Positions 44,633-55,265 of a DNA stretch of 64,000 bases are shown here, one piece after another. The translations under genes and the position numbers were made by a program. Source of the stretch: Rhodocyclales bacterium (GTDB lineage Bacteria > Pseudomonadota > Gammaproteobacteria > Burkholderiales > Rhodocyclaceae); assembly GCA_026399475.1 (NCBI GenBank), contig JAPLQY010000063.1, positions 20,516-84,515 of the forward strand. The letters are read 5' to 3'. Every line of letters begins with the position of its first letter. Positions within the stretch are counted from its first letter, which is position 1. The notes under the pieces were generated by a model. It saw only the letters and a list, made by a program, of their open reading frames with translations. It was not told the DNA's origin and made no database searches.

Positions 44633-44758
44633 CTATCCTCCGGCAGGCTTCGCCGCTTTACCGCCCTTGCACTGGCGGAAAGACTCGTCCCTGGTTTTGT
44701 GCAGGATGAGGGTGTCCCTTCGGAACCCGCGGATACGCAGGATATGTTTCCGGATCAA
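44633..44758 (-). CDS. Possible 41-residue basic protein coupled to the DUF2802 gene
   Basis: An open frame starting with a TTG that overlaps the DUF2802 stop (TTGA), giving 41 residues: IRKHILRIRGFRRDTLILHK, then TRDESFRQCKGGKAAKPAGG. It is strongly basic with one Cys. Most third codon positions are G or C, as in neighbouring genes, which supports coding. The overlapping start suggests translation by re-initiation. No family is recognised with confidence. Confidence 0.4.
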   Translation of the reverse strand: MIRKHILRIRGFRRDTLILHKTRDESFRQCKGGKAAKPAGG

Positions 44759-45360
44759 TTCCCGGAGTCAGGGTAGCGGTCGTCCTGCTTTTCGCGAAAT
44801 TCAACGCCGGTCTCTCTGCGCGCCAGCGCCGCGACCAGTTCCGCCTCGCCGATCGAAATGCCGCACCGATCGGCAATGCCTGAGATCGGCACGCCTTGCT
44901 GCGCCATGGTCATGGCTTCGCTGTAAAGCGGCGCGACGTTCCGCGTCGTCTTCAGATGCCTCATTTCCTCGGCCAGGTGGGTCATCTCGGCACGCAATTG
45001 CTCTGCCTCGTGCCGCAGACGCTGGACTTCCAGATCGAGACTGGAGCGCGCCAGTTCGCGCGCAAAATCCGGGGTATCGGAGGTCGAAGGGCTTTCCCTG
45101 GAATCACGCACTATCGGTGATGGCCAGCCGGCCGGTGCAGACTGCGGCTCTTCGCGATGCGGTTCGCTACCTGAATCCGACGTGGCAACAAAATCCGGCA
45201 CTCCAAGGGCGCCTCCTTCGGCCTGCGCCGACGCCTGCGCAAGGTGACGCTGCCTGCCCAATCGCAACAGCCGCAGCAGCAATAGACCCAGGTAGATACC
45301 AACCAGCATGGCAGCCAGCAGGATGTAATCGCGCAGCTCGAGCGTGGAGATATCCATCAT
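44755..45360 (-). CDS. DUF2802 membrane-anchored coiled-coil protein
   Basis: 201 residues from the ATG at 45360; another ATG follows immediately. One N-terminal membrane helix (LRDYILLAAMLVGIYLGLLLLRLLRL) is followed by a Ser/Pro-rich linker, a coiled coil (about 105-140) and the DUF2802 domain: YSEAMTMAQQGVPISGIADRCGISIGEAELVAALARRE, a helix-turn-helix-like unit. DUF2802 genes are usually beside cheW/motility genes. The 225-bp region upstream (45361-45585) holds nothing else that can be supported. Confidence 0.85.
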   Translation of the reverse strand: MMDISTLELRDYILLAAMLVGIYLGLLLLRLLRLGRQRHLAQASAQAEGGALGVPDFVATSDSGSEPHREEPQSAPAGWPSPIVRDSRESPSTSDTPDFARELARSSLDLEVQRLRHEAEQLRAEMTHLAEEMRHLKTTRNVAPLYSEAMTMAQQGVPISGIADRCGISIGEAELVAALARRETGVEFREKQDDRYPDSGN

Positions 45361-45585
45361 GCACCAGCCCCGTGTTCGCGCCAATGTTCGCGGACAGCGC
45401 GGCGCAACGGGATGAAAGGCAGGGAATGAGCGAGCATGTTTATGACGTGAGTCACCGGCGGGACAAATTGGCTCGATGATACCTCTCGTAGCACCATTGC
45501 AGGATTATCCTTGCCCATGGGCGAGGTCACGGTCAGGACAGTGCAACCTGCCCCTCGCCTTTATGAATGCTGTCGGGTGATGCCT

Positions 45586-47151
45586 TCATTCCCACTCAAT
45601 GGTCGCCGGCGGCTTGCCGGAAATGTCGTAGACCACGCGATTGATGCCTCGCACTTCGTTGATGATGCGGTTCGACACCCGGCCCAGCAGTTCGTGGGGA
45701 AGTTCTGCCCATTTGGCGGTCATGAAATCCGAGGTTTGTACGGCGCGTAGCGCCACCACGTATTCGTAGGTGCGGCCGTCGCCCATGACGCCGACGCTCT
45801 TGACCGGCAGGAACACGGCGAAGGCCTGGCTGGTCTTGTCGTACCATTCGGCGGCGCGCAGTTCGTCGATGAATATGGCATCGGCGCGGCGCAGCAGGTC
45901 GGCAAATTCCTGCTTCACTTCGCCGAGGATGCGCACGCCGAGTCCGGGGCCGGGGAAAGGATGCCGATAGACCATCTCGTGCGGCAGGCCCAGTGCCACG
46001 CCGAATTCACGCACTTCGTCCTTGAACAGTTCGCGCAAGGGTTCCAGAAGCTTGAGGTTCAGTGACTCGGGCAGGCCGCCCACGTTGTGGTGGCTCTTGA
46101 TGGCGTGCGCCTTCTTGGTCTTGCCGCCGGCCGATTCGATCACGTCGGGGTAGATAGTCCCCTGCGCCAGCCATCTTGCATTGGGCAGCTTTTGCGCCTC
46201 GGCCTGGAACACCTCGACGAATTCGCGGCCGATGATCTTGCGCTTCTGCTCCGGGTCGGAAATTCCTTGCAGATGACCCATGAACTGGTTCACCGCATCG
46301 ACGTGGATTACCTTGACGCCGAGATTGCGGGCGAAGGTATCCATCACCTGCACTCCTTCGTTGAGTCGGAGCAGACCGTTATCGACGAACACGCAGGTCA
46401 GTTGCTCGCCGATGGCACGGTGCAGCAGTGCAGCAACCACCGAAGAATCGACGCCGCCGGAAAGCCCGAGGATCACCTCTTCCTTGCCGACCTGGGCGCG
46501 CACCTTGGCAATCGCCTCCTCGACATAGTTGGGCATGTTCCAGTCGCCGCGACAGCCGCAGATATCGCGCACGAAGCGGGTATAGATTTCGCGTCCCTTG
46601 AGGGTGTGGGTCACTTCCGGATGGAATTGCACGGCATAGAAGCCGCGCGCCTCGTCGGCCATGGCCGCAATCGGGGTGGACTCATTGCTGCCGATGATCT
46701 TGAAGCCCGGCGGCAACTGCGTCACCTTGTCGCCGTGGCTCATCCAGACTTCGAGCAGGCCGTGGCCTTCGGCATTGACGCGGTCCTGGATACCGTTGAA
46801 CAGTTTCGAGTGGCCGCGAGCGCGCATCTCCGCATAGCCGAATTCACGCTTGTGGCTGCTTTCGACCTTGCCGCCAAGTTGCGCCGCCATGGTCTGCATG
46901 CCGTAGCAGACTCCGAGCACCGGCACACCGAGCTTGAAAACGATGTCGGGCGCCTTCCATTCCTCGGCCTCATACACCGAGTTGGGCCCGCCGGAAAGGA
47001 TGACGCCCTGCGGATTGAAGTCGCGGATGAATTCCTCGCTGACGTCGAAGGGATGCAGTTCGCAATACACCTGCTGCTCGCGCACGCGGCGGGCAATCAG
47101 CTGCGCGACCTGGGAACCGAAGTCGAGGATGAGGATTTTCTGGTGGGCCAT
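45586..47151 (-). CDS. guaA: GMP synthase (glutamine-hydrolysing)
   Basis: 521 residues from the ATG at 47151. Converts XMP, ATP and glutamine to GMP. The class I amidotransferase domain has the nucleophile Cys82 in GVCYGMQ and the His/Glu pair in FHPEVTHT. The ATP pyrophosphatase domain has the P-loop [15 protein letters not shown]. The dimerisation domain ends PPATIEWE. It is 96 bp downstream of guaB, with a terminator-like hairpin between them. Confidence 0.98.
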   Translation of the reverse strand: MAHQKILILDFGSQVAQLIARRVREQQVYCELHPFDVSEEFIRDFNPQGVILSGGPNSVYEAEEWKAPDIVFKLGVPVLGVCYGMQTMAAQLGGKVESSHKREFGYAEMRARGHSKLFNGIQDRVNAEGHGLLEVWMSHGDKVTQLPPGFKIIGSNESTPIAAMADEARGFYAVQFHPEVTHTLKGREIYTRFVRDICGCRGDWNMPNYVEEAIAKVRAQVGKEEVILGLSGGVDSSVVAALLHRAIGEQLTCVFVDNGLLRLNEGVQVMDTFARNLGVKVIHVDAVNQFMGHLQGISDPEQKRKIIGREFVEVFQAEAQKLPNARWLAQGTIYPDVIESAGGKTKKAHAIKSHHNVGGLPESLNLKLLEPLRELFKDEVREFGVALGLPHEMVYRHPFPGPGLGVRILGEVKQEFADLLRRADAIFIDELRAAEWYDKTSQAFAVFLPVKSVGVMGDGRTYEYVVALRAVQTSDFMTAKWAELPHELLGRVSNRIINEVRGINRVVYDISGKPPATIEWE

Positions 47152-47195
47152 GGTGTCAGTCTCGCTTTGCGAACACGCCAGCAATAAATACAAAA

Positions 47196-47223
47196 GGCGG
47201 TTCAGAAACCGATCTGAACCGCC
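47196..47223 (-). terminator. Hairpin between guaB and guaA
   Basis: A perfect 11-bp stem, GGCGGTTCAGA/TCTGAACCGCC, with a 6-nt loop, followed in the minus direction by TTTTGTATTTATT. It looks like an intrinsic terminator inside the guaB-guaA pair and would lower guaA expression relative to guaB, or mark a separate guaA promoter. Confidence 0.65.
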
Positions 47224-47247
47224 GTCCCGCCTGCTCGATCGAAAGTA

Positions 47248-48771
<1,524 letters not shown>

Positions 48772-48834
48772 TCAGAAGAAGTCTCCTTGAGGCTCTGCCC
48801 CAAGGGATACCGCGACGCATAACTTTCAAACCGG

Positions 48835-49149
48835 CTATTCGCTTTCGCCGCCGCCTTTTTTCATTGCCTTGCCCTCGGCGGCGCGCTGCTTGCGCACTTC
48901 TTTGGGATCGGCGATCAGCGGCCGGTAGATTTCCACCCGGTCACGATCGCGCAACGCGGTATCGACCTTGGCCAGCTTGGCATAGATACCGAGCTTGTTT
49001 TTTGCCAGATCGATTTCAGGGTGCTTGGCAAGCACGCCCGAAACCTCGATCGCCTGTCCCACCGTACTACCCGCCGGCAAGCTTATGCTGGCCACTTCCT
49101 GGCGTTCCGGTGTGGCATAGACAACTTCGACCTGAATGGTTTCAGCCAT
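48835..49149 (-). CDS. RnfH family protein (RatB-like)
   Basis: 104 residues from the ATG at 49149, overlapping the ratA stop (ATGGCTGA). Ubiquitin-like beta-grasp family: [76 protein letters not shown]. The function is not established; it is typically encoded beside ratA and smpB, as here. The C-terminal tail is basic ([16 protein letters not shown]). Confidence 0.92.
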   Translation of the reverse strand: MAETIQVEVVYATPERQEVASISLPAGSTVGQAIEVSGVLAKHPEIDLAKNKLGIYAKLAKVDTALRDRDRVEIYRPLIADPKEVRKQRAAEGKAMKKGGGESE

Positions 49150-49573
49150 AGACTTTCTGTGCCCTTTTGACAAAGGATTCGACGAAGGTGTTGGCGATGT
49201 GATTGAACACCGGACCAAGCACTTTTTCCAGCAACTGGCTGGAAAACTCATAGTGAAGCCGAAATTCCACCTTGCAGGCGGTCTCGCCCAGGGGGGTAAA
49301 GCGCCAATGTCCGTCCATATGCTCAAAGGGCCCATCGGTCAGGCGGATATCCATCAAACGCGGCTCCTCCTTGATGTTCTCGGTCGAAAACTGTGACTTG
49401 ATGCCATGATAGTTGATATGCAGCGTTGCCACTGTGTGGGTCGCCGTGCGCTCGTGCAAGACCGTGCCGCCGCACCAGGGAAGAAATTGCGGGTAATCCT
49501 CGACACGATCCACCAGGACGAACATCTGCCTCGGAGTGCGTTCGATCAGTATGGATTTTTCGACCAGAGCCAT
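49142..49573 (-). CDS. ratA: RatA-type START-domain protein (COQ10-like)
   Basis: 143 residues. START/SRPBCC fold with [38 protein letters not shown] and the C-terminal [15 protein letters not shown] strand (here [37 protein letters not shown]). E. coli RatA has been reported to inhibit 70S ribosome formation; relatives bind ubiquinone. It is divergent from smpB with a 66-bp gap, the standard arrangement. Confidence 0.92.
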   Translation of the reverse strand: MALVEKSILIERTPRQMFVLVDRVEDYPQFLPWCGGTVLHERTATHTVATLHINYHGIKSQFSTENIKEEPRLMDIRLTDGPFEHMDGHWRFTPLGETACKVEFRLHYEFSSQLLEKVLGPVFNHIANTFVESFVKRAQKVYG

Positions 49574-49639
49574 TGTGGTAGTGCCGCAAAGTCGTGTCGA
49601 CGAGGTGAAGTAGAATGCCGCATTTTATCGCGCCACCCC

Positions 49640-50089
49640 ATGAGCATCGCCGACAACAAGAAGGCATTCCACGATTATTTCATCGAAGAGCGCTACGAGG
49701 CCGGGCTGGTGCTCGAAGGCTGGGAGGTGAAAGCGATTCGGGCCGGGCGGGCCCAGATCAAGGAAGCCTATGTCGTGTTGAAGCGCGGCGAAGTATTCCT
49801 GATCGGCGCCCACATCACCCCGCTGCTTTCGGCTTCGACGCACGTTCACCCGGATCCCGTGCGCACGCGCAAACTACTATTGCACGCCACGGAAATCAGC
49901 AAGCTGATCGGCAAGGTGGAGCGCGCCGGCTACACGCTGGTACCGCTCGATCTGCATTACAGCAAGGGCCGCGTCAAACTGTCGGTTGGCCTTGCCAAAG
50001 GCAAAAAGCAGCACGACAAGCGCGATGCCGAAAAAGAACGTGACTGGGTTCGCGAAAAGGGCCAGATCATGAAAGCGAAGCTGAGATGA
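49640..50089 (+). CDS. smpB: SsrA (tmRNA)-binding protein SmpB
   Basis: 149 residues from the ATG at 49640. It binds tmRNA in trans-translation. Family sequence: [32 protein letters not shown], then [51 protein letters not shown]. The last 27 nt of the gene are part of a 106-bp tandem repeat that continues downstream. No tmRNA gene is seen nearby. Confidence 0.97.
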   Translation: MSIADNKKAFHDYFIEERYEAGLVLEGWEVKAIRAGRAQIKEAYVVLKRGEVFLIGAHITPLLSASTHVHPDPVRTRKLLLHATEISKLIGKVERAGYTLVPLDLHYSKGRVKLSVGLAKGKKQHDKRDAEKERDWVREKGQIMKAKLR

Positions 50090-50274
50090 GCGGCGCTTTC
50101 GGTGGAGGCTAACGTGAGCAGCGCGAACGTTAAGCCGCAAAGCGGCGGCCGGAGCCAAAAGGCACACGCAGATCATGAAAGCGAAGCTGAGATGAGCGAC
50201 GCTTTCGGTGGAGGCCGAGGTGAGCAGAGCGAGCCTCGAGTCGCAATGCGGCGGCGTAAGCCAATAAGCCCGGA
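50063..50274. repeat. Two tandem 106-bp imperfect repeats overlapping the 3' end of smpB
   Basis: The unit begins CAGATCATGAAAGCGAAGC at 50063 (inside smpB) and again at 50169. The first 40-45 nt of the two copies are nearly identical; the rest diverges but keeps the plan GGTGGAGG, hairpin arm, GTGAGCAG-GCG, hairpin arm, GCGGCGG. The hairpin arms differ but stay complementary: GGCTAACGT/AACGTTAAGCC in copy 1 and CCGAGG/CCTCG in copy 2, suggesting selection on structure. It fills the smpB-exporter gap. Confidence 0.75.
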
Positions 50275-50307
50275 GAATGCACGACGGGCGCGGCCGACCG
50301 CCCCTCG

Positions 50308-51489
50308 ATGACTGCCAGCACCCTGCTCTGGCTGGTAACGGGTGCGCTGATGTTGCAGCCACTGTCTACCGACCTCTATTTGGCATCCCTGCCGAGCATG
50401 GCCACCGACTTCGGCGTCAACCCCGCCGCCGTACAGCACACCCTGTCGCTGTTCGTGATTGGTTTCGGCTCGGCGCAACTCGTCAGCGGTCCCCTGTCAG
50501 ACCGTTACGGCAGGCGTCCGGTATTGATCGGCGGCCTGACGCTCTACCTCCTCGCCAGTATTGCCTGTGCCCTGGCGCCGGGACTGAACTGGCTGATCGC
50601 GGCGCGATTTGCCCAGGCCATCGGCTGTTGCACCGGCGTCGTGGTCGCACGAGCGATCATCCGCGACGCCTACTCGCCGGCCGAAGGCGCAAGGGTGCTG
50701 GCCAGGGCCAGTTCCCTGCTGGCTCTGGCGCCAATCATGGGACCGGTGCTGGGTGGCTATCTGCAAGTGGCTTTCGGCTGGCGCGCCGCCTTCGTCGCCC
50801 TGGCGCTGGCCGGCCTCGCGGTCTGGATCGCCGCCTTGCGCCGGATGAAGGAATCGAATAGTCGGCCCGACCAGGGGGCAATGCGCCTCGGCAGCCTCGC
50901 GCGCAGCTATCTCGAAGTCGCCCGCGCACCCGAATTCTGGTCTTACGCGCTGCCCGGGGCGCTTTCGTACGCATCCATCTTCGCCTTCATTTCCGGCACG
51001 CCCTTCGTCCTGATCAAGGTGCTCGGCGTGCCGATTTCACACTATGGCTATTACTTTGCCATCGGCGTGTTCGGCTATCTGGGCGGCACTTTGCTTTGCC
51101 GCCGCCTCCTCGGCCGGATCGGACTGCAGGGCGCCCTGAAACTGGGCACGGTCGTCGGCCTGGTCGGCGGACTGGGCTTCCTCGCCCTGGTGCTTGCCGA
51201 CGTGCATCACGCTGCACTGGTAGTGGGTGCACAGTTCGTCGTGATGACGGCGCACGGCATCAACTTTCCCTGCGCCCAGTCCGGCTCGCTGGCCCAGTTT
51301 CCGGAAAAAGCCGGTGCCGCAGCGGGTCTGTTCGGCTTCATCTCGATGCTGGGTGCATTCTTTGCCGGCATGTGGGTCGGTGGCAGCCACGACGGGACCC
51401 TGCTGCCCCTGGCATCGATCAGCGCCACGGTGGGCGTCATGCTTTTCGCCTCGGCGAGGGTCCGCGCTGGCCACGGAAAGGCGGCGTAG
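50308..51489 (+). CDS. Bcr/CflA-family drug-resistance MFS transporter
   Basis: 393 residues, about 12 membrane helices. DHA1-type signatures are STDLYLASLPSMATDFGV near the N-terminus, the loop 2-3 motif GPLSDRYGRRPVLIGG, and ARFAQAIGCCTGVVVARAIIRD (motif C-like region), as in Bcr/CflA exporters. Proton-driven export of a small compound is likely; the substrate is not identifiable. The start is the ATG at 50308, without a strong ribosome site. Confidence 0.9.
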   Translation: MTASTLLWLVTGALMLQPLSTDLYLASLPSMATDFGVNPAAVQHTLSLFVIGFGSAQLVSGPLSDRYGRRPVLIGGLTLYLLASIACALAPGLNWLIAARFAQAIGCCTGVVVARAIIRDAYSPAEGARVLARASSLLALAPIMGPVLGGYLQVAFGWRAAFVALALAGLAVWIAALRRMKESNSRPDQGAMRLGSLARSYLEVARAPEFWSYALPGALSYASIFAFISGTPFVLIKVLGVPISHYGYYFAIGVFGYLGGTLLCRRLLGRIGLQGALKLGTVVGLVGGLGFLALVLADVHHAALVVGAQFVVMTAHGINFPCAQSGSLAQFPEKAGAAAGLFGFISMLGAFFAGMWVGGSHDGTLLPLASISATVGVMLFASARVRAGHGKAA

Positions 51490-51525
51490 CGGAAATCGCC
51501 GTCGCGCCGGCACCGACTCCTGTTT

Positions 51526-52353
51526 TCAGTAATCGAAGCGGCTGCGCAGATCGTCGAGATTCAATTCGTGGAGTATCTGCGCCAGCCGTTCGCGGGCGTT
51601 GCCGCGCGGCGCATCGCCGCGACGGGCGATGATCAATTCATTCTTCATCGAGTGTTCCCAGCCCACCAGTTCGGTGACCGTCAATTGGTAACCATGTGAT
51701 TCGAGCAGCAGGCAGCGCAGCACGTTGGTGATCTGGCTGCCGAATTCGCGGGTATGGATGGGATGGCGCCAGATCTCGGCCAGTGCCGTCCGTGCCAGCG
51801 CTTCGCTCTTGTGCCGGCGCAACACGGCCGCCACTTCGGCCTGGCAGCAGGGCACCAGGACGATGAACTGCGCCTGCTTGTGCAGGGCGAAGCGGATCGC
51901 GTCGTCGGTCGCGGTGTCGCAGGCATGCAGCGCGGTGACGATGTCCACCCGTGGCGGCAGTTGCGGCGATTCAATCGATTCCGCGACCGACAGATTGAGC
52001 ACAGAGAGGCGAGCAAAGCCCAGACGCTGCGCAAGTTCGCGCGATTTTCCGACGAGTTCGCTGCGGGTCTCGATGCCGAACACCTGGCCCTGCTCGCGGG
52101 CCTTGAGGAACAGGTCGTAGAGGATGAAGCCGAGGTAGGACTTGCCGGCGCCATGGTCGACCAGCGCCAGTTCATTGCGCGCGGCCATGACCTCGGCCAG
52201 AAGAGGTTCGATGAACTGGTAGAGGTGATAGACCTGCTTGAGCTTGCGCCGGCTGTCCTGGTTGAGTTTGCCGTCGCGGGTCAGGATGTGCAGTTCCTTG
52301 AGCAGTTCCAGCGACTGCTGCGGCCTGATTTCGGGAATCTGGTTCACCTGCAA
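51526..52353 (-). CDS. Predicted SAM-dependent methyltransferase (Methyltransf_32 type)
   Basis: 275 residues from a TTG at 52353 (GAGGA upstream); a GTG two codons later is possible. The helical N-terminus is followed by a class I fold: [22 protein letters not shown] (motif I), VFGIETRSELVGKSRELAQRLGF, VDIVTALHACDTATDDAIRFAL, and IVLVPCCQAEVAAVLR with the PCC motif typical of this family. It is 3 bp after the NYN gene, so they are co-transcribed. The substrate is unknown; related proteins are suspected tRNA or RNA methylases. Confidence 0.8.
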   Translation of the reverse strand: MQVNQIPEIRPQQSLELLKELHILTRDGKLNQDSRRKLKQVYHLYQFIEPLLAEVMAARNELALVDHGAGKSYLGFILYDLFLKAREQGQVFGIETRSELVGKSRELAQRLGFARLSVLNLSVAESIESPQLPPRVDIVTALHACDTATDDAIRFALHKQAQFIVLVPCCQAEVAAVLRRHKSEALARTALAEIWRHPIHTREFGSQITNVLRCLLLESHGYQLTVTELVGWEHSMKNELIIARRGDAPRGNARERLAQILHELNLDDLRSRFDY

Positions 52354-52356
52354 GAC

Positions 52357-53187
52357 TTAGTCCTCGGCCGACAGCCGGATGATATGTTGCCCCGATTTTT
52401 CGTCGCGCTCGAGGATCAGCAGCTTGTGCTTCATGGCGTCTTCCAGCAGTTCGCCGAAGGAGCGGTAGCCGTAGTAGGACTCGCTGAAACCGGGCTTGCG
52501 CCGCTTCAGGGTCTGCTTGACCATCGAGCCCCATATCTTCTCGTCCTCGCCGCGCTCGGTGACCAGGGCCTCGACGGTTTCGACAACCAGGTCGATGGCC
52601 TCCTGCCGCTTCGTGTCCACCGGCTTTTCCTCGGCCTTCGGCTTGGTTGCGGCGCTGGTTGCCGGCTTGGCAGCGGCCTTGCGCTCGCTGCGCTGTTTCT
52701 TGGCCGGCAGTTCGCGCACCAGGTCGTCGTAGAAGATGAATTCGTCGCAGTTGGCGGCCAAAAGATCGGAGGTGGCCGCCTTGACGCCGACGCCGATGAC
52801 GCGCTTGTTGTTCTCGCGCAGCTTGGACACCAGCGGCGAGAAATCCGAGTCGCCGCTGATGATGACAAAGGTATCGACATGCGACTTGGTGTAGCAGAGG
52901 TCCAGCGCGTCGACCACCATGCGGATGTCGGCAGAGTTCTTGCCCGACTGGCGCACATGGGGAATCTCTATCAGTTCGAACGCCGCCTCGTGCATCGGCG
53001 CCTTGAACTCCTTGTAACGCGCCCAGTCGCAATAGGCCTTCTTGACCACGATGCTGCCCTTGAGCAGCAGGCGCTCGAGGACCTTGCTGATGTCGAACTG
53101 CGCGTACTTGGCGTCGCGCACGCCGAGGGCAATGTTCTCGAAGTCGCAGAACAGCGCCATGCTGGTAATTTCGGGGTTTGTTGCCAT
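52357..53187 (-). CDS. NYN (PIN-like nuclease) domain protein with C-terminal OST-HTH/LOTUS-like domain
   Basis: 276 residues from the ATG at 53187 (GGAG upstream). NYN domain (about 8-150) with the conserved acids: CDFENIALGV (Asp15), KNSADIRMVVDAL (Asp87), IISGDSDFSPLVSKLR (Asp113, Asp115). A Lys/Ala-rich linker leads to a C-terminal helical domain (about 195-275; GSMVKQTLKRRKPGFSESYYGYRSFGELL) matching the OST-HTH pattern. LabA/DUF88 relatives are probable RNases. Coupling to a methyltransferase gene suggests an RNA-related pair. Confidence 0.88.
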   Translation of the reverse strand: MATNPEITSMALFCDFENIALGVRDAKYAQFDISKVLERLLLKGSIVVKKAYCDWARYKEFKAPMHEAAFELIEIPHVRQSGKNSADIRMVVDALDLCYTKSHVDTFVIISGDSDFSPLVSKLRENNKRVIGVGVKAATSDLLAANCDEFIFYDDLVRELPAKKQRSERKAAAKPATSAATKPKAEEKPVDTKRQEAIDLVVETVEALVTERGEDEKIWGSMVKQTLKRRKPGFSESYYGYRSFGELLEDAMKHKLLILERDEKSGQHIIRLSAED

Positions 53188-53306
53188 GATCGGACTCCGC
53201 TGAATGGAGTTTGATGATATCAGTGTCGCGCCGGCGATTTCCTGCACGCAGGGGTAGCGGGCATAATGCACGCCCGGTTCGCCCCATTACGACTGCCTTT
53301 TCCTGC

Positions 53307-55115
53307 ATGACTGACCCCCTCGACACGCTGCGCCGAGTCTTCGGCTATCCCTCTTTCCGGGGGCCACAGGCAGAGATCATCGACCATCTGACCTGCGGCG
53401 GTGACGCGCTGGTATTGATGCCTACCGGCGGCGGAAAATCGCTTTGCTACCAGATACCAGCCCTGCTGCGGCAGGGGGTCGGCGTGGTGGTCTCACCCCT
53501 GATCGCGCTGATGCAGGACCAGGTCGACGCCCTGCTGCAGGCCGGTGTGCGGGCGGCGTTTCTCAATTCATCGCAGGACTACGCGACCGCATCCGAGATC
53601 GAACGGCGCCTGCGCATGGACGAACTCGACTTGATCTACGTTGCGCCGGAACGCTTGCTGACGGAACGCTTTCTCGGTGTCATGGATTATCTGGCCGGGC
53701 GGAATCGCCTCGCGCTGTTTGCGATTGACGAAGCGCATTGCGTCTCGCAGTGGGGTCACGATTTCCGCCCGGAATACATCCAGCTCTCGGCCTTGCATCA
53801 GCGTTACCCGACGGTGCCGCGCATTGCCCTGACCGCCACTGCCGACCAGTTGACGCAGCAGGAAATCATCACGCGACTGGGACTCGATGCGGCGCGCGTA
53901 TTCATTTCCAGCTTCGACCGGCCCAATATCCGCTATACGGTGGTTGAACGCGATAATCCGCGCCGACAGCTGCTCGACTTTCTCGCCGGACGGCGCGGCG
54001 AGGCCGGTATCGTGTATTGCCTGTCGCGCAAGAAGGTTGACGAGACCGCTGCCTGGCTCAATGGGCAAGGCATCGCCGCCCTTGCCTACCACGCCGGGCT
54101 CGATACGTCCTTGCGCCAGCACCATCAGCAACGCTTCCTGCGCGAAGATGGCCTTGTCATGGTGGCGACCATCGCCTTCGGCATGGGCATCGACAAACCG
54201 GACGTGCGTTTCGTGGCCCACCTAGATTTGCCCAAGAGCCTCGAAGCCTATTATCAGGAAACCGGCCGCGCCGGCCGTGACGGTGAAGCCGCCGAAGCCT
54301 GGATGACTTATGGCCTCAACGACGTGGTAATCCACCGGATGCGCATCGACGAATCGGCAGCAGGCGACGAGCAGAAGCGTGTTGAACGCAACAAGCTCGA
54401 TGCCTTGCTGGCCTGGTGCGAAACAGCTGCCTGCCGGCGCGCCCTGCTGCTCAAGTATTTCAGCGAGGAGGCCGGGGCCTGCGGCAACTGCGACACCTGC
54501 CTCGATCCTCCGCAACTATGGGATGGTACCGTGGCTGCGCAAAAAGCCATGTCGGCGGCCTTGCGCACCGGCCAGCGTTTCGGGGCCGGCCATTTGATCG
54601 ACATCCTGCGCGGCAAAGCCACCGAGAAAGTTCAGCAGTTCGGTCATGCCGAACTGCCGACTTTTGGCGCCGGCACTGACATGGACGAGGCCGGCTGGCG
54701 TTCGGTGTTCCGCCAGTTGCTGGCCGCCGGCCTGCTGCACGCCGATGCTCAGGCCTACGGCGCGCTGCGCCTGACCGACGCAGCGCGACCGGTGCTGAAG
54801 GGCGAGGCCACGCTCTCGTTGCGCAAGCAGGCGGCGCGGGTTCATGGCAAGAAATCGACGCTGACGCCGCGTCGCTCCAGTGCCGGCTCCGAGCTGGCTG
54901 CGGTCGATGCACCGCTGTTCGACGCGCTGCGTGCCTGGCGCACCGACCTCGCACGCGAGCAGGGCGTGCCGGCCTACGTCATCCTGCACGACAAGACGCT
55001 GCGCGAACTCGCGACACGGCGTCCAGCGACCCTGGACGACTTGCTCGGCGTCCCCGGCATTGGACAGGCCAAGGTCGAACGCTACGGCGAGGCCTTGCTG
55101 CGGCTGATGGCTTGA
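53307..55115 (+). CDS. recQ: ATP-dependent DNA helicase RecQ
   Basis: 602 residues from the ATG at 53307. Motifs: [12 protein letters not shown] (motif 0), [17 protein letters not shown] (Walker A), [20 protein letters not shown] (DEAH plus aromatic loop), [40 protein letters not shown]. The Cys4 zinc site of the RQC region is in [13 protein letters not shown] and CGNCDTC. The C-terminal HRDC domain is present ([29 protein letters not shown]). It unwinds DNA 3' to 5' in recombinational repair. It is divergent from the NYN gene. Confidence 0.97.
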   Translation: MTDPLDTLRRVFGYPSFRGPQAEIIDHLTCGGDALVLMPTGGGKSLCYQIPALLRQGVGVVVSPLIALMQDQVDALLQAGVRAAFLNSSQDYATASEIERRLRMDELDLIYVAPERLLTERFLGVMDYLAGRNRLALFAIDEAHCVSQWGHDFRPEYIQLSALHQRYPTVPRIALTATADQLTQQEIITRLGLDAARVFISSFDRPNIRYTVVERDNPRRQLLDFLAGRRGEAGIVYCLSRKKVDETAAWLNGQGIAALAYHAGLDTSLRQHHQQRFLREDGLVMVATIAFGMGIDKPDVRFVAHLDLPKSLEAYYQETGRAGRDGEAAEAWMTYGLNDVVIHRMRIDESAAGDEQKRVERNKLDALLAWCETAACRRALLLKYFSEEAGACGNCDTCLDPPQLWDGTVAAQKAMSAALRTGQRFGAGHLIDILRGKATEKVQQFGHAELPTFGAGTDMDEAGWRSVFRQLLAAGLLHADAQAYGALRLTDAARPVLKGEATLSLRKQAARVHGKKSTLTPRRSSAGSELAAVDAPLFDALRAWRTDLAREQGVPAYVILHDKTLRELATRRPATLDDLLGVPGIGQAKVERYGEALLRLMA

Positions 55116-55198
55116 GACGGCAAGAATTTTCCCTCGCAGCGGCAGCCGAACCGGCCGCCGACAGGCGATAATGTCCGGCTGAAAAAATGAAGTTTCAG

Positions 55199-55230
55199 TG
55201 GAGGCTAACGCCGGCTTCATCGGCGTTACG
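55199..55230. repeat. Palindromic intergenic element between recQ and the NMO-like gene
   Basis: GTGGAGGCTAACG followed by a perfect 8-bp inverted repeat TAACGCCG/CGGCGTTA (55206-55213, 55221-55228). The leading GTGGAGGCTAACG is identical to the string in the first repeat unit downstream of smpB, so both belong to one family of short hairpin elements. Confidence 0.6.
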
Positions 55231-55265
55231 CGCAGCGACCGTAACTAAATATTGGAAAATTCGCA

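Noticed and set aside
51754..53214. 486-codon plus-strand frame opposite the methyltransferase and NYN genes
   Set aside because: Both minus-strand genes have recognisable motifs and good starts; the plus frame has none.
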